DNA from: Streptomyces sp. NBC_01210
GTDB taxonomy: Bacteria; Actinomycetota; Actinomycetes; Streptomycetales; Streptomycetaceae
DNA length: 64,000 nt
Direction of reading: 5' to 3'
NCBI RefSeq assembly: GCF_036010325.1
Contig: NZ_CP108549.1
Coordinates: forward strand, 7,068,001 to 7,132,000
Under the pieces are notes generated by a model. It searched no databases. It saw only the letters and a list, made by a program, of their open reading frames with translations, and was not told the origin of the DNA. Of the stretch, positions 33,625 to 42,124 are shown piece after piece. Position 1 is the stretch's first letter. Every line of letters begins with the position of its first letter. A program made the translations under genes and the position numbers.

Positions 33625-36030
33625 ATGCACCTGAGAAGCAAGGCGGGCGCCCTGGTGATGGCCGGCGCGCTGCTGGCTCTGTCCGGGCCGCTCACGGCGC
33701 CCGCGACGGCGACAGCGACGGGGAGCGCCCGCGCCCCGGCGCCCGCCACCGAGGGCCCGGACCCGATCGACTTCGCCGTGGTCGTCGACCAGTCGAAGAG
33801 TCTCTCCGACAAGGATCTGACACGCGAGGTGGAAGCCGCCGCGCTGCTGAGCCAGGGCGAGATCTCGGAGCGCTCCCGCGCCGCCGTCATCGGGTTCGGC
33901 AGCTCCGAGAAGGCGGGACAGACAGCGGTGCGGGAGGTCTGCGGACTGACCGTGGCCGACGCCGCGGGACGGCAGCGCCTGAGCGACTGCGTACAGGAGC
34001 TGTCCCGCCGGGATCCGCGGCGGACCGGTCCGGGAACCGACTTCCCGGCCGCCCTGAGCCAGGCCGTCGACCGGCTGTCCGAGAGCAACAAACCCACCCC
34101 GAAGGTGGTCTTCCTGCTCACCGACGGCAAACTGGATGTGCGTGACAGCCCGGAGTACGGCACCGACGCCGCCAGCCGCCAGGCCAACGGCGCCAAACGG
34201 CTGACCGAGGCGCTCGCCCGCGCCCGCCGCGAATCCGTCCAGGTCTGGCCGCTCGGTTTCGGCAGCGAGATAGACCGGGCGGCCCTGACCGAGATGGCCG
34301 AGGGCGGCTACCGCAACGGCTGCGCCGATCTGCCCGGTGCCACCCCGCGGATGCGGGTGGTGGACAGCTCGGCGCAGATCGACAAGGCGCTGCAGGAGAC
34401 CTTCGCCGCGGCACGCTGCGCCCAGATCGCACACGGCACTGCCGGAAAGCCGCCGGCCGATCTGGCGGTGACGATCCCGCCGATCGCCACCGACGGATCG
34501 ATCACGGTCGGCAAACACGACCCCAAGGTGTCGGTCACCTACTACGACCCCAGCGGCCGCAAGGTGCCCACGCAAGGGGCGTTCGACGGCTCGACCTTCG
34601 AAGTCAGCGGCCAGGACGGCCCGGTCGAGGCGCTGCGCGTGAAGAATCCACTGCCCGGCCGCTGGCGGGTCCGGGTCGAGGCACCGGAGGGCCACCGGGA
34701 CCGTGAGGTCGCCGTCCGTGCCATCTGGCAGGGCCGGCTGCGCTCCGCCGTGACCCTGGACCCCGCCGCGCCGCGTGCCGGAGAGCAGGCCGTGGTCGAG
34801 ATCCGGATGCAGACCAGGCGCGGCGTCGTGCTCACGGACCCGCGCCAGCTGGCCGGTGTCAAGGTCTCCGCGCGGCTGTCAGGAAGCGGATTCGCCCCGG
34901 TCACCGTGCGGCTGGCGGACGACGGCCGGGCACCGGACCAGCGGGCCGACGACGTGCGCTTCACCGGCACGCTCACCGTGCCGGCCGGCGCATCGGGAGA
35001 CCTCGAACTCACCACGCAGATGGCCGCACCCGGGGTCACCGCCGACCACCGTCCCCTGCACGCCCGAGTCACCTCGGGCACTCCGCCCGTCACAGCGGGG
35101 CTGACGGTCGACCGGGCCACCGTGCACCCCGGCGCCACCGTCGGCGGCACTCTGGACATCACCAACAACGACAGCGGACCGCACACACTGCGGCTGGCCC
35201 TCGACGACCAGGCGCCCGGCTCCGCACTGCGGATCAGCCCTGCCACCGTCACGGCGGCCCCGGGCGAGCGCACCCGCGCCAGGTTCACTCTCTCGCTCGG
35301 TCCCGGCACTCCGCTCGGCGAGGTGGGAGGAAGCATCACCGTCGTCGACACGGGCGACGACGGGCGCGTGCTGGACACCTCGTTCCTCGATCTCCGGGTC
35401 GAGGCGCCGCCCACCTGGTGGGACCGCTGGTGGGGCGCGGTGATCGGCGGCGGCGCACTGGTACTGGTGCTCGCGGCCTTCGCCGTCGTACGGCTCGGAG
35501 CCCGCAGGCGGCGCCGCGATCTCGTCGGCGTTCAGCTGGAGTTGAGCACGGAGGGCAGATCGCTCGACGAGCTCACCATACGTTCGGGGCAGAGCACCGG
35601 CGGCGAATTCCACTTCACCGTGGACCGGGCCACGGGCGCCGCTCCCTCGCTCCAGCGCAGCACCCCCGGAGCGCCCGCTTCCCACCGGCTGCGCCGCACC
35701 GGGGCGGGCGAGATCCTGCTCCGCCCGCAGCAGGGGCGCGAACACGCCGTACGCGCGGGGGAGTCGACCGGTATCGCCGACGGCCTGGAACTCGTCGTAC
35801 GCGACCGGCGCGGCCCGGCCGGCCGGTCCTCGCGCGGCGAGCGCGGTCGCACCTGGCCCGGCCGCGCCCGGGGCGGGCGGACCGGCGGCGACGCGGGCAC
35901 ACCATCGCGCGGCCGCTGGTCCCGGCCCAACCGCGGCAACGATGCGGCCGGCCGCCCCCGCCCGGGCGGTGACCCGGCCGACACCGGAGAACAGCCGGCC
36001 GGTACGCGCCGGTTCGACCCCAATTTCTGA
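33625..36030 (+). CDS. Secreted/membrane-anchored vWA-domain protein
   Basis: An 801-residue protein. A signal peptide or anchor lies at 1-33. A von Willebrand A domain follows, with the MIDAS start VVDQSKSLS at residues 54-61 and VVFLLTDGKLD as its second metal loop. Several beta-rich, Ig-like stretches fill ~300-590, and one transmembrane helix (WGAVIGGGALVLVLAAFAVV, about 602-622) crosses the membrane. A basic, Arg/Gly-rich cytoplasmic tail ends the protein. It would place a metal-dependent adhesion domain outside the cell and connect it to the operon's cytosolic components. It starts 6 bases after the preceding stop. Confidence 0.82.
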   Translation: MHLRSKAGALVMAGALLALSGPLTAPATATATGSARAPAPATEGPDPIDFAVVVDQSKSLSDKDLTREVEAAALLSQGEISERSRAAVIGFGSSEKAGQTAVREVCGLTVADAAGRQRLSDCVQELSRRDPRRTGPGTDFPAALSQAVDRLSESNKPTPKVVFLLTDGKLDVRDSPEYGTDAASRQANGAKRLTEALARARRESVQVWPLGFGSEIDRAALTEMAEGGYRNGCADLPGATPRMRVVDSSAQIDKALQETFAAARCAQIAHGTAGKPPADLAVTIPPIATDGSITVGKHDPKVSVTYYDPSGRKVPTQGAFDGSTFEVSGQDGPVEALRVKNPLPGRWRVRVEAPEGHRDREVAVRAIWQGRLRSAVTLDPAAPRAGEQAVVEIRMQTRRGVVLTDPRQLAGVKVSARLSGSGFAPVTVRLADDGRAPDQRADDVRFTGTLTVPAGASGDLELTTQMAAPGVTADHRPLHARVTSGTPPVTAGLTVDRATVHPGATVGGTLDITNNDSGPHTLRLALDDQAPGSALRISPATVTAAPGERTRARFTLSLGPGTPLGEVGGSITVVDTGDDGRVLDTSFLDLRVEAPPTWWDRWWGAVIGGGALVLVLAAFAVVRLGARRRRRDLVGVQLELSTEGRSLDELTIRSGQSTGGEFHFTVDRATGAAPSLQRSTPGAPASHRLRRTGAGEILLRPQQGREHAVRAGESTGIADGLELVVRDRRGPAGRSSRGERGRTWPGRARGGRTGGDAGTPSRGRWSRPNRGNDAAGRPRPGGDPADTGEQPAGTRRFDPNF

Positions 36031-36071
36031 GTCACGACGGGCCGTCGTACGACGGCTCAAGGGGAGACGAG

Positions 36072-39000
36072 ATGAAGATCTACCAGCCCATGCTCTTCGT
36101 CGGCCTGGGCGGAACCGGCGGTCGGATCGGCGCCGAGCTTGAACGCGGACTGCGCCGGGAGCTGTGCGGCCCCGACGGCACCAAACTGGTCGCCGCCGGC
36201 CGGCGCGCACCGTTCCAGCTGCCGGACTACCTGCAGTTCGTCTACGCGGACTTCAGTGAGTCGGAGCTCGACCGGCTTCCGCAGTTCAGCGCCAAGGGCA
36301 CCGAGGCCGCAGCGTACGCCCGTACCTCACGCGTCATCCACGATCTGCTGCCCACTGGCTACGACAGCTCTCCGGAGGTGACCCGCATGCTGCGGGTCGC
36401 CCTGCACGAGGAGACCCACGGCTGGCTGCCGCCGCAGGAACGCCAGCCGCGCGTGGCCCCGCTGCACAACGGTGCCGGGCAGCTTCCGACGGTGGGCCGG
36501 GCCGCGCTCTTCGCCACGCTGCGCAGCGGCCTGGAGCCGGTACTGCGGCAACTGCGCGCGGCCATCAGCACCATCAGCAACTCCGCGGGTGATCTCCGCG
36601 ACCTGGGCGGACGGCAGATCCGCGGCTGCGATGTGTTCGTGGCGTTCTCGGTGGCCGGAGGCACCGGAGCCGGTATCTACTACGACTTCATCCATCTCAT
36701 CGGGCACGAGTTCCGCAAGTCCAAGGTGCCCGGGGTGAAGATCTACCCACTGGTGGTCATGCCCTCGGCCTTCACACCCGAGGCGGGCGGCGGACGCGAG
36801 GCCGAGCTGAACTCCGCCCGCGCGCTGGTGGACCTCGCCCGGCTGGTGGACGACCAGAACGTGCCCGACGCCCGGAACGACTTCGGCGATGTGAAACAGC
36901 GCGGCTCGATCAGCGTGCACTATCCCGTGGACGGGGTCGTCGCGCTGCGCCCGTCGACCGTGCAGACCGCGTTCCTCTTCAGCAGGCCCGCGGTCATCAG
37001 GCCGGAGGACCTGCGCCGCTCCATCACCGCGATGGTGATGTCGCTCATCGGCACGGAGCTGGGCGAGGAGAGCGGCCAGGGGCGCACCGAGGACGACTAC
37101 CAGTCGTTCGCGGCCAGCTTCGTCAACAAGAGCGTGGAGCGCTCCACCCCGGCCCGCTCAGGCATCGGCTACCGCGGAATGTCCACCAGCCTGGCCGCCT
37201 CACTGACGGTACCCGTGGACGACCTCGCCGAGATCGTCGCCGGCCGGCTGCTCGCCCAGGCGGTCCACGGGATGGCCGAGGATGCCAGACGCCCCCGTGA
37301 CGACGGCGCCGAACGGGTCCAGGAGCTCTTCGAGCGATCGGGCATCGGCCGGCTGTGGACCCGGGAGGCCCCGGAGATCCCGGTCCCCGATCCGCTGCCC
37401 AAGGGGAACAACAAGATCGGCCAGGCGCTGCGCGACCGGATCGGTGACATGGAGGACCGGCTCGGCCGGCTCGGCCGTGAGCTGGACCGGGAGATCCCAC
37501 GGCTGGTCGAGGACTTCAAGCCGCAAACCGGCGCACGCGAACTTCTGGGCCTGATCGGACCGTTCCAGCTCGAACGGACGCTGGCCGGGCTGCACGGCCA
37601 TCCGCAGCGGGCCGCCGAGGCCGGGTTCGCCGGAATGCTGGAGAACCGGAAGAACGATCCGGAACGGCCGGACGGCGTGCAGCCCTCCGCCCCGCAGATC
37701 CCGCGGATCAAGGGGGGAGTGGGCGGGCTCGTGCCGGCCCGCTGGGGGGACCCGGACGTCCAGGAGGCCGTGATCGAGCAGGACGACTGGTACCGCTGGC
37801 GGGCCAACCGGCTGTGGCACCGCGGCTGGAAGGAACAGGAATCCCGGTGGCGGCCACCTATGGCCCGCGCCATCAAGGAGATCGGCGAGCTCGCAAGAGC
37901 GCTGCGCGCGCACGAGGAGGACGAGCGCAAGCTGTTCATGGAACGCCGCAAGGAGCTCTACCGCGACGACCGCACCGGAGTCTCCTATCTGCTGCCGCCA
38001 CAGAACAACCTCAGAGCCTTCTACGACGAAGTCTTCGACCGCCTCGTCCAGCACGAGGGGCTGCCGGAGAACACGGATCCCGCCGGGCTGCTGGCAAGAC
38101 TGATCCAGCCGGAGGACTGGCAGCGTGCGCTGGAGGCCGTACGCCGCTCTCCGCGCGCCGCCGTCAAGGAGATCAAGCAGGTTGTCGAGCAGCGGGTGAA
38201 GGGGCTTTTCGGAGAGGCGAGTGTGCTCAACGACCGTCCCCTGCTGCCCTCGATGGGAGTACTGCTGCGGGCCGCGGCCGGCGACGAGGACGCCGAGGCC
38301 ACCGTGGACAGCCGCTGGCTGGAGCAGTTCCGCTCGCAGCTGGCGGGACTGCTGCCGGTCGGCTTCACCCCGGACGGCAGCGGTCCGCTGAAGGTCCTCA
38401 TCGTGCACCCGGCGAGCGAGGCGGACGGACGTGCCGAACAGTTCCTGAAGCAGGAGCTGAATCTGCCGCGCGACCCTCAGGCGACCCAGGAGTACCGGGC
38501 CGTGGACACCGAGTCCATCACGGTGGTGCTGTTCCGCAGCGGGATGAGCCTCACCGATGTCTCCGAGGTCCGGCATGTGCTCAGGCTCTGGTCGGAGGCG
38601 CGGGACGCGGCGGGAGTGGACGACTTCCTGCACTGGCGGCAGCGGCTGGGTCACCGCGACGACTGGCTGGCCAGCACGGAGGACGACCGGCAGCGGATTC
38701 TGCACCGGATCCTCTGCGCGATGTGGAACGGGCGCGTCGACTTCGAGGGTCCGGCCACATCGCCCGAGTTGATACGGATCCGGCTCCAGGAGGGCGACTC
38801 GGCCACCATGACCCTGCGGCTGGAGGCCTTCGACGGCTCCGTCTCCAGCTGGGCCGGGCTGCTGGCGGCGTACGAGCGGTGGGCGCTGCTGGACGAGGGG
38901 CAGATCATCGAGGACTTCTGCGACCGGCTGATGCGCACCCAGCCGACCGGGCTCGCCACCACTCCCGTACCTGCGTCGAAGCTCTTCAAGACGCTCGTTC

Positions 39001-39524
39001 ACGACGTGGCTCCGCAGCAGATCGCGCTCCTGGACGAGCTCTCCGGGCGGTACGGGGATGAGGACGAGGAGTGGCTCGTACCCCTGCGGCACTTCTGGGA
39101 GAAGACCCTCAAGGGAGCCCTGGAGATGCGCTTCCCGGGTGCGTCCCGGCCCACCAGGCCCTCGCTGTGGGCGCTGGACCAGCGGTATGCGCGGGGGGCA
39201 GGAGCGGAGCCGGACGCGCGGTCCAACGGTGGGCGCACCACGGGGTCACCGGCACCGGAGTGGACGGAGCGTGAGAAGCGGGACCACGAGAGGCCGCAGC
39301 TCGAGAGGCCGGACCCCGAGAAGCCGGAGTGGGAGCGGCCGGAGCGCGAGACCTCGGCACGCGAGACGTCAGCACGCGAGACGTCAGCACGCGAGACTTC
39401 GGCACGCGAGACGTCAGCACACGAGACATCGGCAGGCGAGACGTCGGAGCACATGTGGTCGGAGCGTGACACGTCGGCGTCCTCGGCGAAGTACCCCTGG
39501 GACCGGGAGGGCGGTGAGGAGTGA
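36072..39524 (+). CDS. Large tubulin-like GTPase-fold protein
   Basis: A 1150-residue protein. The N-terminal nucleotide loop is GLGGTGGRIG (11-20), and AFSVAGGTGAGIYYD (191-205) is the tubulin-type GGGTGSG signature, so residues 1-~400 form a tubulin/FtsZ-like fold (tubulin_2 class). A long, largely helical middle follows, with a coiled-coil-rich stretch near 610-640 (KEQESRWRPPMARAIKEIGE). The C-terminus from ~1025 is disordered, with seven RETSA-type repeats (39346-39450). Far larger than FtsZ (~400 residues), it may be a scaffold or polymerising sensor. It has an ATG with GGGGAGACGAG upstream, and its stop overlaps the next gene. Confidence 0.8.
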   Translation: MKIYQPMLFVGLGGTGGRIGAELERGLRRELCGPDGTKLVAAGRRAPFQLPDYLQFVYADFSESELDRLPQFSAKGTEAAAYARTSRVIHDLLPTGYDSSPEVTRMLRVALHEETHGWLPPQERQPRVAPLHNGAGQLPTVGRAALFATLRSGLEPVLRQLRAAISTISNSAGDLRDLGGRQIRGCDVFVAFSVAGGTGAGIYYDFIHLIGHEFRKSKVPGVKIYPLVVMPSAFTPEAGGGREAELNSARALVDLARLVDDQNVPDARNDFGDVKQRGSISVHYPVDGVVALRPSTVQTAFLFSRPAVIRPEDLRRSITAMVMSLIGTELGEESGQGRTEDDYQSFAASFVNKSVERSTPARSGIGYRGMSTSLAASLTVPVDDLAEIVAGRLLAQAVHGMAEDARRPRDDGAERVQELFERSGIGRLWTREAPEIPVPDPLPKGNNKIGQALRDRIGDMEDRLGRLGRELDREIPRLVEDFKPQTGARELLGLIGPFQLERTLAGLHGHPQRAAEAGFAGMLENRKNDPERPDGVQPSAPQIPRIKGGVGGLVPARWGDPDVQEAVIEQDDWYRWRANRLWHRGWKEQESRWRPPMARAIKEIGELARALRAHEEDERKLFMERRKELYRDDRTGVSYLLPPQNNLRAFYDEVFDRLVQHEGLPENTDPAGLLARLIQPEDWQRALEAVRRSPRAAVKEIKQVVEQRVKGLFGEASVLNDRPLLPSMGVLLRAAAGDEDAEATVDSRWLEQFRSQLAGLLPVGFTPDGSGPLKVLIVHPASEADGRAEQFLKQELNLPRDPQATQEYRAVDTESITVVLFRSGMSLTDVSEVRHVLRLWSEARDAAGVDDFLHWRQRLGHRDDWLASTEDDRQRILHRILCAMWNGRVDFEGPATSPELIRIRLQEGDSATMTLRLEAFDGSVSSWAGLLAAYERWALLDEGQIIEDFCDRLMRTQPTGLATTPVPASKLFKTLVHDVAPQQIALLDELSGRYGDEDEEWLVPLRHFWEKTLKGALEMRFPGASRPTRPSLWALDQRYARGAGAEPDARSNGGRTTGSPAPEWTEREKRDHERPQLERPDPEKPEWERPERETSARETSARETSARETSARETSAHETSAGETSEHMWSERDTSASSAKYPWDREGGEE
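39346..39450 (+). repeat. Seven 15-bp coding repeats (RETSA units) in the tubulin-like gene
   Basis: Seven consecutive 15-base units, most commonly GCGAGACGTCAGCAC, encode repeated Arg-Glu-Thr-Ser-Ala with small changes. They lie in the disordered C-terminus and are prone to copy-number change by slippage. Confidence 0.88.
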
Positions 39525-42124
39525 AGCCGACCGTGACACCCGAACACCGCATTCCCACCCATGCGGTCTGCCTCGACCTGAGGTCCTCGGCCCCGGCGAC
39601 CGCGGGACAGGACGCGTTGCACAGCGCCGTGGCCGACGCCCTGGACGAGCCGCAGGCCGGCGACGAGCGGCGCTTCCTCGTCATCGACGACGCGCCCGGT
39701 CTCATCACCCATCAACTGTTCTACGAAGAGCTCTACTCGTACGGACCGGCCCAGGTGATCTGCCTGGCCGTCGGTCCGGGCGAGGAGCGGACCCTGCGGC
39801 GGCCGCTCACCCTGCGGCCGCCGGCCGCCGGTGTGCTGTGGCTCATCGACGTGTCCGGCGGGTCCGGCGCCAGAGGCGACGGCCGGAGTTCCGGAACGCA
39901 CGGATCCGACGAAGCCCTGCGCCCTCTCGTCGAACTCCTCGTCGTCCCCGCGGTCTTCGACGCCGTTCTGCGGGCGCTCGGGGATGTCGTCCACGGCGTC
40001 GCGGTCCCGGCCGTGCGGATCCTGGAACACGATCTGACGGATGACGCCAGGAGAAGGTCCTGGCGGCAGGCGTTGGAGAGTCTGGTCGGCCAGGAAGTCC
40101 CCGCCCCCGTCCTGGGCGACACTCTCCCCGCCGAACTGGCGCTCCTGCTCGGCGACTCCGTACCGCGGAACCTGGAGGGCCGTGCCTGGCTGCTGCCCGG
40201 CGGCCGGGCCGAGGCACGGCACCGGGAGTGCGGGGCGGCCCTGCGCCACGCGGTGGACGGCTATGAGCACGTACGGAGCTGGGCCGGGCTGTTCACGACG
40301 GCCGGGGAAGCCGACCTGCCGGGCCGCCTCGAACGCCTCTCGGCGGCACTGGCCGGTTACCAGGAGACCATTGCCGGGGCGCTCTCGGACGGCGGCGGAG
40401 TGCGGCTGGCCCCGGAGCAGCGCGGCCGGCTGGTGGAGCGCGGAATCGACCTGCCGGAGATCCCCGAGGTCTCCCGCAGCAGTGTCGGACCCGGTCTGCG
40501 CGGCTTCACGGAGAGCCTGATCGCCAAGCGGCTTCCGCTGCGTTCGGTCGCCGCGCGGCTCGCGGCGCTGTCGGACCGGTCCGCTCCGGCCGGCAGCGCG
40601 GCCAGGCTCGCGCGGCTCGACGAGATCTGCGACCGGGACTATCTGACGCATCTGACCTCGCCCGTACCCTTCACGGCGGGCGGCTCCGGGCGCATCGCGG
40701 CCGTAGTGGCCTTTCTGCTGGCGTTCGCCGCCGGCCTGTGGCCGGGACTCGGCTGGGTGCTGGGGCCGGCCACCGGGCCGGCCGGGGCGGCACTTGCCGT
40801 ACTCATGCTGCGCCGCCGGCCCAGCCGTTCACCCGACGGCAGGCTCGACGGAGGGGGGAGCACGGGGGCGGCGCCCCGTCTGTTCGGCGGGCTGGCGGGC
40901 GGCGTGGCCGGGGCGGGAACCGGGCAGTTCCTCGGGCTTCCCTCGTGGGCCGGTGCGGCCTCCCTGGTGCTCTCGCTCGCCCTGCTGGTGCTGCTGGCGC
41001 TGCGCCACTGGAGCGCGGCCGTCGACTCCTGGTGGAGCCGGATGGACGCGGAGTTCGCCGCCCAGCTGGTGCGGGACGTCGATCAGCTGCTGATCGAAAC
41101 GGCCGTCCACGACTGGCTGTTCGCGGATGCCCGCTACCACTGCTCGGACGGTGCCAGAGCTGTCTCTCTGCTGCTGCGGGGTCTCGCCGATACGGCGGAG
41201 CGGCACACTCCCGGCGGCGGGCAGCCGTCCGGAACGCGCCGCGAGGAAGCGCCGGGGGCCCGCCCGGTGCCGGTGCCGGAGCCTTCGGCAGAAGCGGAGC
41301 CGGCGGCCGAGCCCTGGAGCTGGGACAGCTGGGGCGACAGCGCCGCCGGTGACGGATGGCTCGACGCCGCACCGGCGCCCGACCTCACGGGTGCACCGGG
41401 GCCGTCCGGCCGCCCTGTGGACCCTGTGGAACCCGTCGATTCCTTCGAGTCCTTCGAGCGCGCTCACACGGCGGAGACGGCAGAGGCGCCGGCCGGCGAG
41501 GAACAACAGGCCAACGACACCCGGCAGTTCGAGGTGGCCGCCGATCCGGCCTGGCTGGAACGGGAGCGCGGCGACGGCGGCCCCGCACTGGTCGACACGC
41601 TCGTCTCGGATCTCATGGACGGAGTGGCCCGCATCGTCGAGCCCTGCTGGGGAGCCGTCGAGCAGGACCCGTCGGGCGCGGGCCGGATGCAGCTGGACCG
41701 GCCTATGGGTGAGCTGCTCGACGAGGTGCACGCACGGCTGCAGCGCGACGGAGCGGCCTCGCCGCCGCCTTTTGCCCCGCACCCCGAACGGCGCCCGGGC
41801 GCGGCCCAGTTGCTCGGCGTCTCCGCGGACCGGGTGGCCTGGCTCCTCGGACCGGGCAGCGCGGGTGAGCAGGTCGTGCCGCTGTGCGGCGCCGAGCACC
41901 GGCGGATGCTGTCCAAGGATCCGGTGGCGGTACGGCAGGTGCGGTTCGTGCCGGAGGCGATGCGCCGTGGCGCTGAGCAGGACGAGAACCAGGACAGCTG
42001 GCGCGGCGCGGCCGAGGACGTGGTGTGGACGGCGACCGGCCGGCACGCCGGTGTGCTGCGGCTCGTACCGCTGCGTGCCGAGACCGTCCGTACCGTCAGG
42101 GGAGAGGAGGGCGGTGCGCCGTGA
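39521..42124 (+). CDS. Multi-pass membrane protein of the signalling cluster
   Basis: An 867-residue protein, GTG start overlapping the previous stop by 4 bases. A soluble N-terminal part (~1-385) is helical and beta-mixed with no recognised domain. About four membrane helices sit in the centre, in two hairpins (residues ~390-427 and ~454-497, with IAAVVAFLLAFAAGLWPGLG and SWAGAASLVLSLALLVLLAL). A Pro/Glu-rich disordered linker (~570-680) leads to a C-terminal globular piece (ALVDTLVSDLMDGVARIVEP). I do not recognise the family. Its place between the tubulin-like and GTPase genes suggests a membrane platform. Confidence 0.72.
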   Translation: MKPTVTPEHRIPTHAVCLDLRSSAPATAGQDALHSAVADALDEPQAGDERRFLVIDDAPGLITHQLFYEELYSYGPAQVICLAVGPGEERTLRRPLTLRPPAAGVLWLIDVSGGSGARGDGRSSGTHGSDEALRPLVELLVVPAVFDAVLRALGDVVHGVAVPAVRILEHDLTDDARRRSWRQALESLVGQEVPAPVLGDTLPAELALLLGDSVPRNLEGRAWLLPGGRAEARHRECGAALRHAVDGYEHVRSWAGLFTTAGEADLPGRLERLSAALAGYQETIAGALSDGGGVRLAPEQRGRLVERGIDLPEIPEVSRSSVGPGLRGFTESLIAKRLPLRSVAARLAALSDRSAPAGSAARLARLDEICDRDYLTHLTSPVPFTAGGSGRIAAVVAFLLAFAAGLWPGLGWVLGPATGPAGAALAVLMLRRRPSRSPDGRLDGGGSTGAAPRLFGGLAGGVAGAGTGQFLGLPSWAGAASLVLSLALLVLLALRHWSAAVDSWWSRMDAEFAAQLVRDVDQLLIETAVHDWLFADARYHCSDGARAVSLLLRGLADTAERHTPGGGQPSGTRREEAPGARPVPVPEPSAEAEPAAEPWSWDSWGDSAAGDGWLDAAPAPDLTGAPGPSGRPVDPVEPVDSFESFERAHTAETAEAPAGEEQQANDTRQFEVAADPAWLERERGDGGPALVDTLVSDLMDGVARIVEPCWGAVEQDPSGAGRMQLDRPMGELLDEVHARLQRDGAASPPPFAPHPERRPGAAQLLGVSADRVAWLLGPGSAGEQVVPLCGAEHRRMLSKDPVAVRQVRFVPEAMRRGAEQDENQDSWRGAAEDVVWTATGRHAGVLRLVPLRAETVRTVRGEEGGAP

